NCBI GenBank assembly: GCA_016284305.1
Contig: JAEEON010000075.1
Coordinates: forward strand, 1 to 64,000
Direction of reading: 5' to 3'
DNA: 64,000 nucleotides
Source: Bacteroidales bacterium
Lineage (GTDB): Bacteria; Bacteroidota; Bacteroidia; Bacteroidales; F082
Shown here: positions 9,480-17,374 of the stretch, piece after piece
Position numbering within the stretch: the stretch's first letter is position 1
Layout of the letters: each line of letters opens with the position of its first letter
The notes under the pieces: generated by a model
Database searches by the model: none
The model's input: the letters and a program-made list of their open reading frames with translations, nothing else
What the model was told of the DNA's origin: nothing
Translations under genes and position numbers: made by a program

Positions 9480-10208
9480 TCAGAGAAAACGGATCTCCTT
9501 GAGGTCGTAGGTGTGGGGAACGGATGATTCATCCAGGGTTTGGAGGCGGCCGAAGGGGTCGATGCCGATAATGTAACGACGGACCTTGGTGCCCGACACT
9601 TCATATTCGGCCCAAGTGTGGTAACGATACAAACGTTTCAAATATTCATTTTTGATGGTTATGATGCCCTCATCGGTTTTCAACTGATGGACACGCTTTT
9701 CTATGGCAACGACCAACTGTGCAAGCAGGGATTCCAATTCGATTTCGTGGTTTAAAATCATTTTCATGGAGATGGGATTCGTGGGCCAATCCTGAAATTG
9801 TGTTTGGTTGACATTCAAACCGACCCCAACGACGGAGACGCCCATATCCAAACCATGGATGGTGCTGTTGATGAGGATGCCACAAAGCTTGCGATGGTCG
9901 AAGTAGAGGTCATTGGGCCACTTCAACTTCAGCGGAGCTGGAGGCAACAAATCATCAAGAACGTCAAGTAAACCCAACGGCACGGCTTGCGACAACAAAA
10001 ATTGGTCAGCGGCTTTCATGAACGACAAGTCGAGGCCCATGCTAAAGGTAAGATTAAGGCCAGGGGCACTCTCCCATACATTGGTGGCCATGCCCTTCCC
10101 TGCCGTCTGCGACGCTGCCCAAACCACCTTGCCAACACGCTCATCTTCGGACATTTCGAGCATAAAAGCGTTGGTTGAATCGACTTGTTTCAGAAAAATA
10201 GCTTGCAC
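9480..10208 (-). CDS. birA: Biotin--[acetyl-CoA-carboxylase] ligase, monofunctional
   Basis: The enzyme activates biotin with ATP and attaches it to carboxylase carrier proteins. It has the class motifs QVDSTNAFML, TAGKGMATNVWES, LKWPNDLYF and KLCGILI. There is no N-terminal DNA-binding domain, so it cannot act as the biotin repressor. The start is uncertain. The frame runs back to 10319 with no ATG near the domain boundary. I favour GTG at 10208 (then QAIFLKQVDSTN) because a -7 box TACTTTTG lies just upstream at 10224-10231. A longer start would place coding sequence over that promoter and against the divergent gene. Confidence 0.85.
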   Translation of the reverse strand: MQAIFLKQVDSTNAFMLEMSEDERVGKVVWAASQTAGKGMATNVWESAPGLNLTFSMGLDLSFMKAADQFLLSQAVPLGLLDVLDDLLPPAPLKLKWPNDLYFDHRKLCGILINSTIHGLDMGVSVVGVGLNVNQTQFQDWPTNPISMKMILNHEIELESLLAQLVVAIEKRVHQLKTDEGIITIKNEYLKRLYRYHTWAEYEVSGTKVRRYIIGIDPFGRLQTLDESSVPHTYDLKEIRFL

Positions 10209-10223
10209 GACAAAAATTTTTGG

Positions 10224-10231
10224 CAAAAGTA
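10224..10231 (-). promoter_or_regulatory. -7 box of the birA promoter
   Basis: The minus strand reads TACTTTTG, a match to TAnnTTTG. The start of transcription would fall near 10217, about 9 nt before the favoured GTG start. No clear -33 element was seen. Confidence 0.4.
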
Positions 10232-10321
10232 AATCTTTTTCTTGCGAAGTATGGAATAATTTTTGCAACTTTGCAATCTTATTGGACAATAATAGAGGAA
10301 TATTAAAAAAAGAATACAACC

Positions 10322-11071
10322 ATGTTAAGAAAATCTTTACTTTTCATCGCTTTAACCGCATTTGTCGGTTATGTTTCAGCTCAGACCTTGCAGTTCGAGT
10401 ACCAAGGCGCTGCATTGGCTAATAACGATAAGATCATTTTTGAGGAAGCTCCAAGTGCCATTGGTGAGATGGTCCTTGAAATGAACATTCACAACCTCTC
10501 CGACCAAGCCGTGGAAGTCACAGTGGAGAAAGAGCTCATCAAAGTGGTAGAAGGAACAGAGAACAGTTTCTGCTGGGGTCAATGCTTTGGCCCAGACGTC
10601 TTTACTAGCCGTCCTCCAGTACCTATGGAGCCCAACAGCGTCTCCGCTGACGGTGCGCTCTCCTTCCACTATCAGGTGGACCCCACCTATTCTGGCGACC
10701 CTGATGCATGCCTTCCCGGCACCACCATCATCAAATACTACGCTTATACTACCAGTGACCCTGACGACAAGGTCTGCGTCGAGGTATGGTTTGCCTACAA
10801 TGCCACTGAGATTGCCGAAAACAGCATCGACTTCGGACATGCCTATCCTAACCCAGCCTCAACCCAAGTGAGTTTCGACCTTAGAGGCAACGGCATCGTC
10901 AATGCAGTGGTTTACAACCTCTTGGGACAAGAGGTCAAGTCAATGGTGGTCAATGCTTCACAAAGCAAAGTCAACTTCGACTTGAGCGACATGCAGCCTG
11001 GCATCTACTTCTGCAGCTTCATCGTCAATGACGAAGTGTTGAAGACCGAAAAATTCATTGTGAAGAAATAA
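10322..11071 (+). CDS. Secreted protein with T9SS type A sorting domain
   Basis: 249 residues with a signal peptide (MLRKSLLFIALTAFVGYVSAQ). The middle (about 25-160) is a beta-rich domain with four cysteines (CWGQC, then DACLPG and KVCVEV) that could form two disulfides. The C-terminal 75 residues are a T9SS sorting domain: AYPNPASTQVSFDL, YNLLGQEVKS, QPGIYFCSF, FIVKK. The protein should cross the outer membrane by type IX secretion. The central domain is not one I can name. The gene is 2 nt upstream of folE, so the two are probably cotranscribed. A weak CAACTTTG (-7-like) element lies at 10266-10273. Confidence 0.85.
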   Translation: MLRKSLLFIALTAFVGYVSAQTLQFEYQGAALANNDKIIFEEAPSAIGEMVLEMNIHNLSDQAVEVTVEKELIKVVEGTENSFCWGQCFGPDVFTSRPPVPMEPNSVSADGALSFHYQVDPTYSGDPDACLPGTTIIKYYAYTTSDPDDKVCVEVWFAYNATEIAENSIDFGHAYPNPASTQVSFDLRGNGIVNAVVYNLLGQEVKSMVVNASQSKVNFDLSDMQPGIYFCSFIVNDEVLKTEKFIVKK

Positions 11072-11073
11072 GA

Positions 11074-11664
11074 ATGATTACTGAAGAGCAAGCCAAGCAA
11101 GACATCCGCGAATTGCTTGAATATATCGGAGACGACCCCAACCGCGTCGGACTCCAGGCAACGCCTGACCGTATGCTGCGGATGTTCAAGGAGATGTTTC
11201 GCGGCTACAACCCCAACGAGAAGCCCGTCATCACCACTTTCCCCAACGGGCAAGACGGCATCATTTACGACAACATGGTCATCGACAACGGATCGTTTTA
11301 TTCGGTCTGCGAACACCATTGCCGCACCTTTTTCGGAGAATACTGGTTCGCTTACATCCCCAACAAGAAAGGACGCATCTTAGGCCTTTCTAAGATCGGA
11401 CGCGTGGTCGATTATTGTTCTGCCAAGTTACAAGTGCAGGAACGGCTGGTGCAAGAAGTCGTCGAGATCCTCACCGAGGCACTGGGCGAGGAATACCCAC
11501 CACGAGGCATGGCCCTCATGATGAAAGGCCGACACATGTGCAAGGAAAGCCGCGGCGCACGCAAAGAAGGCTACATGATTTCCACCTACCTTACCGGCGT
11601 GTTCAAGTCCGACCTCCGAGTCCGGAACGAGTTCATGTCGTATATTAAGGAATGGCGAGAGTAA
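11074..11664 (+). CDS. folE: GTP cyclohydrolase I
   Basis: FolE converts GTP to 7,8-dihydroneopterin triphosphate, the first step of folate synthesis. 196 residues, the usual size. The zinc site is visible as SVCEHHCRTFFG (around 70-82) and HMCKESRGARK (around 150). The substrate-loop motif GLSKIGRVVDY lies between them. It follows a T9SS cargo gene by only 2 nt. A run of GAATTTA repeats begins at its stop codon. Confidence 0.97.
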   Translation: MITEEQAKQDIRELLEYIGDDPNRVGLQATPDRMLRMFKEMFRGYNPNEKPVITTFPNGQDGIIYDNMVIDNGSFYSVCEHHCRTFFGEYWFAYIPNKKGRILGLSKIGRVVDYCSAKLQVQERLVQEVVEILTEALGEEYPPRGMALMMKGRHMCKESRGARKEGYMISTYLTGVFKSDLRVRNEFMSYIKEWRE

Positions 11665-11692
11665 GAATTTAGAATTTAGAATTTAGAATTTA
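11665..11692. repeat. Perfect heptad repeat, unit GAATTTA (4 copies)
   Basis: Four exact copies of GAATTTA begin immediately after the folE stop region and lie between the converging folE and 5'-nucleotidase genes. Confidence 0.9.
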
Positions 11693-11734
11693 GAGATAGC
11701 CCGATAGGGCTTAAAGCTCGGTAGAGAATTGGAA

Positions 11735-13300
11735 TCAGGAGATTTTCCAGTTGTTGAGAGGGGCTGCGTCGAGTGTACCCTTTTCACGGGCCCACTGGAT
11801 GAATAAGGTACGGAGATCCTCTTCGCTGTTCCAGATCCGGTGTTTCGCAATCTCCTCCTGCGACCAGCCCATGCCATTCACGAAATGGTTGCCACCCCCC
11901 ATCGAACGATAGGAGTTCAACACCACACGGTAGGTGCTGTCCAAAGAGAAAGGAGTCCCGTCAGCCATGCTGAAGACAGTGACCCGCTCGCCGAAAGGTT
12001 TCTTCGAGTCAATCGCATAACGGATGCCCGCGGCACAATCATAATTATATATGGTGCTGCGCATCTGATAAGAATACTCCAGATGGGACTTGATGTCGCG
12101 GCCAGTCATCTCCATCACCGCCAATGAGTTTTCGAAAGGATACCAAACAAAGAAATCCTTCACTTTAAGCATACCAGCTTCCAAAGACTTGCCTCCTGAG
12201 AGAGGTGCAGCAAAAGAGATATCCGCAGGCATGCCCAACGATTCCACGATGTCGAACTGGCAGCGGTGAATCTCATCAACCCAGAGGCAGGATCCATGCT
12301 GCATCTCATCTGTGCTGATGTTAACAGGCAACTCAGCCACCTCGGTGTTTTGATAGGTCTCGGCACGGTCGATATAAGGTTGTACCATCGCCATAAAGTC
12401 AGCATCGGCTTCTTGGTCCAGGGTGGGAATCAGCCCTATCTGTATTTGCGGAGCAGCCTTTCGCGAGAGCTTCACTTCAGCATTGGCCAGACCAGCGCCT
12501 CTGCAGCCCGAGTTCAGCACACACACCGTATCGCCTTCAATGTTGACCACCTTTTCGGCACGGGCCCGATGGTCATGTCCGTAGAAAATGAGATCGAATC
12601 CCGGAACATTTTCGGCTATCCACTTGGTGGCGTTTTCCCGTCCCAACGGAGAATCTTCCGGCAGGTTCTGTTCCTGAGGTTCCCATCCCGAATGGAACAA
12701 GCCCACCAAAAGGTCGGGGTGTTCCTTCTCCTGAATCTGTTTCACCCAAAAGGCGGCAGCGGATTCCGACGCCTCGAAACGCAAGCCCGGACGGAGACGC
12801 TCGGGAACCCAGGTGACGACATAGGGTGTGAGAAGACCCAAGACCACAATCTTGAAGCCATCACGGTTCAAGACGGCATAAGGCTTAAAATACGGCTTCC
12901 CAGTGGCCTCGTCGATGACATTGGCACACACCACTGGCATCTTCACCTCCGAATAAAGACGATCGAAAACGGTCTTTCCAGCTTCGATATCGTGATTGCC
13001 CACACAGATCACATCATAGGGAAAATAATTCAAAAAAGCGGAAGTCAAGTTGGGATGCTCGGCGTCTTTATTTGAAAGATACTGATAAGGTGTGCCTTGA
13101 AGGTCATCTCCATTATCAAGTAAGATCAAGTGGTCGCCAAGACTGGCACGAAGCTGCTTCAACACAGCGGCATCGTTGGCAAATTCCACAAAAGACCCAT
13201 GGGTATCGGTAGTCTCAATAAACGTCAGTGAGATTTCAGTCGGGGAACACGCGGTTCCGGCGAGAGCGGCAAGCATGATCATGAGGTATTTAAAACGCAT
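11735..13300 (-). CDS. 5'-nucleotidase family metallophosphoesterase, probable lipoprotein
   Basis: 521 residues. The N-terminus MRFKYLMIMLAALAGTACS is a signal peptide with a cysteine at 19 that could be lipidated, although the lipobox is atypical. The metallophosphoesterase motifs are all present: ETTDTHGSF, DNGDDLQGTPY, VGNHDIEAG and FYGHDHRARAE. The C-terminal 250 residues match the 5_nucleotid_C substrate domain, with GMPADISFAAPLSGG and YRSMGGGNHFVNG. Members hydrolyse nucleotides or cyclic 2',3'-nucleotides outside the inner membrane to salvage nucleosides and phosphate. ATG 13300 was preferred to the extension at 13342 because it gives an intact signal peptide. Monocistronic. Confidence 0.9.
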   Translation of the reverse strand: MRFKYLMIMLAALAGTACSPTEISLTFIETTDTHGSFVEFANDAAVLKQLRASLGDHLILLDNGDDLQGTPYQYLSNKDAEHPNLTSAFLNYFPYDVICVGNHDIEAGKTVFDRLYSEVKMPVVCANVIDEATGKPYFKPYAVLNRDGFKIVVLGLLTPYVVTWVPERLRPGLRFEASESAAAFWVKQIQEKEHPDLLVGLFHSGWEPQEQNLPEDSPLGRENATKWIAENVPGFDLIFYGHDHRARAEKVVNIEGDTVCVLNSGCRGAGLANAEVKLSRKAAPQIQIGLIPTLDQEADADFMAMVQPYIDRAETYQNTEVAELPVNISTDEMQHGSCLWVDEIHRCQFDIVESLGMPADISFAAPLSGGKSLEAGMLKVKDFFVWYPFENSLAVMEMTGRDIKSHLEYSYQMRSTIYNYDCAAGIRYAIDSKKPFGERVTVFSMADGTPFSLDSTYRVVLNSYRSMGGGNHFVNGMGWSQEEIAKHRIWNSEEDLRTLFIQWAREKGTLDAAPLNNWKIS

Positions 13301-13442
13301 CGCAAAAATTTTTCGGTAAAGGTAAGAATTATTATTAATCAATGAATTGTTATGAAATTATTTTATTTATCTGATTATCAACTATTTATACAAAGTCGAT
13401 GTTTTTTTTAAAAAAAGGTGTCGAGAAATGCCTAAAAATTTG

Positions 13443-13450
13443 TATTTTTG
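13443..13450 (+). promoter_or_regulatory. -7 box upstream of the zapA operon
   Basis: TATTTTTG matches TAnnTTTG. The start would be near 13457, about 20 nt before the ATG at 13477. The rest of the 176-nt gap from 13301 to 13476 is AT-rich, with a T8A7 palindrome near 13400, and shows no other gene. Confidence 0.5.
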
Positions 13451-13476
13451 TGGCACAATTCCAAGTCTGAAAACCG

Positions 13477-13773
13477 ATGGCTGACACGAGCATCATATTG
13501 TCCGAAATAGAGGTCAAGCTGAGGAAACTCATTGGTGTCCAGCAACAGCTCAAGGAAGAGAACAGACGATTGGCGAGTGAGAACAGGATGCTGCGCGAAC
13601 AAAACGAGGCGTTGGTTCAAACGAGCCAGGAGTTGCATGATAAAATAAATAAAAACACAATTGTTAACGCACTCGGTAACAACGAGGAAGAGATAAAAGA
13701 AGGAAGAAAGCTCATCAGGGAGCTGATAAAGGATATTGATCAGTGCGTTTCGATTTTGAACACGAAAGAGTAA
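13477..13773 (+). CDS. Small coiled-coil protein upstream of zapA
   Basis: 98 residues, almost entirely helical with heptad spacing (KLRKLIGVQQQLKEENRRLA and following residues to about 55, and a second helix at 65-95). It resembles ZapB-type division proteins in size and coiled-coil nature, but I cannot assign it to that family by sequence. Its position 22 nt ahead of zapA is common in Bacteroidales and suggests a role with ZapA at the FtsZ ring. Confidence 0.75.
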   Translation: MADTSIILSEIEVKLRKLIGVQQQLKEENRRLASENRMLREQNEALVQTSQELHDKINKNTIVNALGNNEEEIKEGRKLIRELIKDIDQCVSILNTKE

Positions 13774-13795
13774 GTAAAGATAGAGGGTCAGGAAG

Positions 13796-14080
13796 ATGGA
13801 AGAGATTGCAATCAACATTGTTATTGCCGACAGGTCATACAAGTTGACTGTGACCCGAGCTGACGAAGAGAAGGTCCGCAAGGCGGCGGCTTTGATTAAC
13901 GACAGGGTGAAGTCGTACTCGAAGCACTATTCGTTCAAGGACATGCAAGACTTGCTTTCGATGACGGCGTTACAGTTCGCCACTTCCTCAGTGAAATATG
14001 AGTCGGAACTTGCCTATCGTGATCAGAATTTGGAACAGAAGCTCAACGATTTGGACTCCTTGCTGAGCGAACAATTATAG
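13796..14080 (+). CDS. zapA: Cell division protein ZapA
   Basis: 94 residues. ZapA cross-links FtsZ protofilaments. The N-terminal strand-rich part INIVIADRSYKLTV and the following EEKVRKAAALINDRV are typical, with a C-terminal dimerising helix (QNLEQKLNDLDSLLSE). A purine-rich AGGGTCAGGAAG precedes the ATG at 13796. The gene order zapA, 6S RNA, rny follows. Confidence 0.93.
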   Translation: MEEIAINIVIADRSYKLTVTRADEEKVRKAAALINDRVKSYSKHYSFKDMQDLLSMTALQFATSSVKYESELAYRDQNLEQKLNDLDSLLSEQL

Positions 14081-14090
14081 TTGTTCTTTG
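14060..14090 (+). promoter_or_regulatory. Promoter of the 6S RNA gene
   Basis: TTG at 14060-14062, a 20-nt spacer, then GTTCTTTG at 14083-14090 (consensus TAnnTTTG, two mismatches). It places the start at about 14097-14100, just where the closing stem of the RNA begins. The -33 element lies inside zapA. Confidence 0.5.
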
Positions 14091-14096
14091 AAAATA

Positions 14097-14292
14097 TGAT
14101 TCTGTCTGCCCGAACGCATCAGGTAAACTCAACATAAAATTAACAAAAATTCGGTTTACTCGTGTCTTGTAAAAACAGGCCTCATCCCTTTCGAGGGAGC
14201 ACTTTGGTGCCGGTGGACGTTTGCGCAACGCGGAAGCCATAAGCGTATCTTTAGGGGTTTACTCTTATCCCTCAGGGCAGACAGATTCTTTT
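14097..14292 (+). ncRNA. ssrS: 6S RNA (6S-Flavo type)
   Basis: The 251-nt gap between zapA and rny folds as a 6S RNA. TCTGTCTGCCC at 14101-14111 pairs perfectly over 11 bp with GGGCAGACAGA at 14275-14285. A second inner helix pairs GTAAAC (near 14123) with GTTTAC (near 14257). The apical part contains small hairpins, CCCT-TTCG-AGGG and GCAC-TTTG-GTGC. A T-rich run follows the closing stem at 14286-14295, as in an intrinsic terminator. 6S RNA mimics an open promoter and sequesters housekeeping RNA polymerase in stationary phase; Bacteroidota have their own Rfam family, 6S-Flavo. A neighbouring zapA homologue is also the classic context of ssrS in proteobacteria. The exact ends are estimated. 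Confidence 0.75.
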
Positions 14293-14331
14293 TTTCTCTC
14301 CTCAGATGCATCCGAGTAAAACAGAGGTAAA

Positions 14332-15894
14332 ATGTTATTACTCAACACCACTCTAACCATTATCATCCCAATAGCGGCACTCCTCGTGGGGCTTGCCATA
14401 GGATATTTCATTACGGCCACGCTGCTAAAGAAAGCCGTGACCAAGGAAGCCGACGCCTACCTGGAAGAGGCCAAAGAAAAAGCTGAGGTCATCAAGAAAG
14501 AACGCATCCTCCAAGCCAAGGAGAAATTCCTTCAGATGAAAGACGAACACGAGAAGGCTTGCAACGAACGCAAACGCGAACTGCAGAAGACCGAGAACAA
14601 AGTCAACCAGATGCAGCAACAGGCCAACCAGAAGATGGAGGAAATCCAGCGCAAGACCAAGGAAATCCAGACCATGCAGCAAAACGTCAGCAACCAGCAA
14701 GAGGCCATCAACAAACGCAAAGCCGAACTCGACCATATTTATGAAGAGGAGTCGAAGAAGTTGGAGACCATCTCCGGTCTGTCGGCCAAAGACGCAAAAG
14801 AACAGCTCATCGAGCTTATAAAAGACGACGCCAAAGCCGAAGCCATGGTGTATGTCAAAGAGATCACTGAAGACGCCAAGATGAGTGCCAACCAAGTGGC
14901 CAAGAAAGTGGTCCTCGAGACCATTCAACGCACTGCAGCCGAAACGGCCATCGAGAATACCGTCAGCGTGTTCAACATCGAAAACGACGAGATCAAAGGT
15001 CGCATCATCGGTCGTGAAGGACGCAACATCCGCGCCTTGGAGTCCCTTACCGGAGTCGAGATCATCATCGACGACAGCCCTGACGCCATCCTGCTCTCCG
15101 GCTTCGACCCGATCCGCCGTGAAATCGCCCGCCTGTCGCTCCAAAAACTGGTCACCGACGGACGCATCCACCCCGCACGTATTGAAGAGGTGGTCCACAA
15201 AGTGGAAAAGCAAGTGGAACAAGAAATCATCGAGACTGGTAAACGCACTGTCATCGACCTCGGCATCCACAACATGGCCGCCGACTTGATCAAGATGATC
15301 GGCCGAATGAAATATCGTTCTTCCTATGGTCAGAACCTGCTCCAGCACTCCATCGAAGTCGCCAAGCTCAGCTCCACCATGGCTGCTGAATTGGGATTGA
15401 ATCCAAAGACCGCCAAGCGCGCCGGTCTGCTCCACGACCTTGGCAAGGTGGCTGAGAACGAAGAAGAGTTGCCGCACGCCATCTTGGGCATGAAGGTAGC
15501 CGAGAAGTTCAAGGAGAAACCAGACGTCTGCAATGCCATCGGTGCGCACCACGACGAAATCGAGATGGAAACCCTCATCGCTCCCATCGTGCAAGTGTGT
15601 GACGCTATCTCCGGAGCTCGTCCAGGTGCCCGCCGCGAAGTTGTAGAAGCCTACATCCAACGCCTCAACAAGCTGGAAGAGATGGCCATGAGCTATCCTG
15701 GCGTGGTGAAGACCTACGCCATCCAAGCCGGCCGCGAACTGCGCGTCATTGTGGGCGCCGACAAGGTCTCCGACCAAGACGCCGACCGCATCGCCTACGA
15801 CCTCTCGAAGCAGATCCAAAATGAGATGACCTATCCAGGCCAGATCAAGATCACCGTGATCCGTGAGACCCGCGCCGTGAGCTTCGCAAAATAA
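14332..15894 (+). CDS. rny: Ribonuclease Y
   Basis: RNase Y is a membrane-anchored endoribonuclease that starts mRNA decay. 520 residues: a membrane helix (8-28), a long charged coiled coil (about 40-200), a KH domain with [15 protein letters not shown] (from about 222), and an HD phosphohydrolase domain with [10 protein letters not shown] (near 365). AGAGGTAAA precedes the ATG. The gene lies just below the 6S RNA and ends at a strong intrinsic terminator. Confidence 0.97.
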   Translation: MLLLNTTLTIIIPIAALLVGLAIGYFITATLLKKAVTKEADAYLEEAKEKAEVIKKERILQAKEKFLQMKDEHEKACNERKRELQKTENKVNQMQQQANQKMEEIQRKTKEIQTMQQNVSNQQEAINKRKAELDHIYEEESKKLETISGLSAKDAKEQLIELIKDDAKAEAMVYVKEITEDAKMSANQVAKKVVLETIQRTAAETAIENTVSVFNIENDEIKGRIIGREGRNIRALESLTGVEIIIDDSPDAILLSGFDPIRREIARLSLQKLVTDGRIHPARIEEVVHKVEKQVEQEIIETGKRTVIDLGIHNMAADLIKMIGRMKYRSSYGQNLLQHSIEVAKLSSTMAAELGLNPKTAKRAGLLHDLGKVAENEEELPHAILGMKVAEKFKEKPDVCNAIGAHHDEIEMETLIAPIVQVCDAISGARPGARREVVEAYIQRLNKLEEMAMSYPGVVKTYAIQAGRELRVIVGADKVSDQDADRIAYDLSKQIQNEMTYPGQIKITVIRETRAVSFAK

Positions 15895-15924
15895 GGTAAT
15901 AAACGACAGAATTCATATTGATGG

Positions 15925-15958
15925 TTGGGGCGGACCTATGGGTCCGCCCCAATTTTTT
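15925..15958 (+). terminator. Intrinsic terminator after rny
   Basis: A 12-bp perfect stem, TTGGGGCGGACC paired with GGTCCGCCCCAA, has a TATG loop and is followed by six T residues. It lies 30 nt below the rny stop. Confidence 0.95.
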
Positions 15959-16025
15959 GTTTTCTATTAGTGTAACATTTTAATATTTATCTTTACATCA
16001 CTTTTGAAAACAAAACAAATACATC

Positions 16026-17282
16026 ATGAAAGAAGAATTCTTGTACTATCTTTGGGAAAACCGATTACTTAGAGGGTCCTTGCAAACCACTACAAATCAA
16101 CCGATAAGGATAATCAATCCAGGCTATCGAAACCTCAATTCCGGTCCCGATTACCTGAAAGCCTGGGTAGAGATTGGAGGACAGCTGTGGGCGGGTCATG
16201 TGGAGATTCACGTCAGCACCTCCGACTGGAACCGACATGGACATCAACACGACAAAGCCTACGCCAACGTTGTGCTCCACGTGGTTTATGAAGACGACAC
16301 CAAGGTAAACGACATCCCAGTATTGGAACTGAAAGGGCATTTCGATGCATCGCTATACTGTCGCTATGAAAAGTTTATGATGTCGCAGCATTGGATCGCC
16401 TGTGAGCGACAGTTGCGACAGGTTCAGCCGTTCACTAAAAACACTTGGCTGGAACGCATGGCCGTTGAACGATTGGAACAGAAAGCTGAGGCAGCATCGA
16501 GGATCCTGATTTCGAACAAATTCGATTGGGAAAGCACTTTTTATCAGCTCATGCTACGTTACTTCGGCATGAAAGTCAACAGCGAGGCCTTCGAAACACT
16601 AGCCACGCTATTGCCCCTAAAACCCCTGCTGAAGCATGCCGACAACCTCACCCAATTGGAAGCCATGCTGTTGGGATGTGCAGGTTTTCTCGACATGGAG
16701 AGCGATGAAGAATATCCATTGCTGCTGAAACGGGAATTCGCCGTGTTGCGATCCAAGTTCAACCTATTGACCATGCCCGTTGAAAGATGGAGATTGCTGA
16801 GAATGCGTCCGGTGAATTTCCCCACCATACGGCTGGCGCAACTTGCACAGATGATCCATCAAAACGGCTGCCTGTTTTCAAAGTTCAAAGAGGCAAAAAG
16901 CATAGCTGATGCCAAACTGTTGTTTGACGTGGAAGCCTCCTCCTATTGGGATACGCATTACCGTTTCAACGTCGAAGGGCCATTCAAGCCGAAACATATA
17001 GGCGAAGGCTCTGCCGATGTGTTGATGATCAACGCCGTCATTCCCCTGCTGTTCTGTTACGGACAATTCCACAAAGATCCGTCCTACTGCGAAAAGGCAC
17101 TGCGTTTCCTAGAAGAGATCAGTGCTGAAGACAACACGGTCATCCGGCATTTCACCGCCATAGGAATGAACGCCAACAACGCCATGCAGTCGCAGGCTTT
17201 GTTGCATCTTTACAACCAGTACTGCAGACGAAAACGATGCCTGGAATGCAGTATCGGGAACGCCCTATTGCAATCAATCTGA
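16026..17282 (+). CDS. DUF2851 family protein
   Basis: 418 residues. The N-terminus MKEEFLYYLWENRLL and the block NPGYRNLNSGPDYLKAWVEI, then WAGHVEIHVSTSDW, are the signature of DUF2851, a conserved cytoplasmic family of Bacteroidota with unknown function. The C-terminus has a cysteine-containing patch (QYCRRKRCLECSIGN) that could bind a metal. The gene stands alone between the rny terminator and the OPT transporter promoter. I cannot give a reaction. Confidence 0.88.
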   Translation: MKEEFLYYLWENRLLRGSLQTTTNQPIRIINPGYRNLNSGPDYLKAWVEIGGQLWAGHVEIHVSTSDWNRHGHQHDKAYANVVLHVVYEDDTKVNDIPVLELKGHFDASLYCRYEKFMMSQHWIACERQLRQVQPFTKNTWLERMAVERLEQKAEAASRILISNKFDWESTFYQLMLRYFGMKVNSEAFETLATLLPLKPLLKHADNLTQLEAMLLGCAGFLDMESDEEYPLLLKREFAVLRSKFNLLTMPVERWRLLRMRPVNFPTIRLAQLAQMIHQNGCLFSKFKEAKSIADAKLLFDVEASSYWDTHYRFNVEGPFKPKHIGEGSADVLMINAVIPLLFCYGQFHKDPSYCEKALRFLEEISAEDNTVIRHFTAIGMNANNAMQSQALLHLYNQYCRRKRCLECSIGNALLQSI

Positions 17283-17336
17283 TTCTTACAATTTGTCATT
17301 TTTTTCCTAATAAGAGAGTCGGTACCATTTTTTACT

Positions 17337-17344
17337 TAACTTTG
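17337..17344 (+). promoter_or_regulatory. -7 box upstream of the OPT transporter
   Basis: TAACTTTG matches TAnnTTTG, with transcription starting near 17351 and the ATG at 17375. This supports the shorter start of the transporter. Confidence 0.5.
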
Positions 17345-17374
17345 TGGGTTATTATTGAAATAAACCATCCAACT

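Noticed and set aside
13432-13881. 149-codon minus-strand frame over zapA and the coiled-coil gene
   Set aside because: It spans two well-supported plus-strand genes and the promoter box at 13443.
14097-14292. tmRNA or riboswitch in the zapA-rny gap
   Set aside because: No tRNA-like half or tag reading frame, and the RNA ends at its own T run before the rny start; the long closing stem fits 6S RNA better.
14425-15819. 464-codon open frame antisense to rny
   Set aside because: Shadow of the RNase Y reading frame; Leu/Phe/Val/Asp-rich with no recognisable domain.
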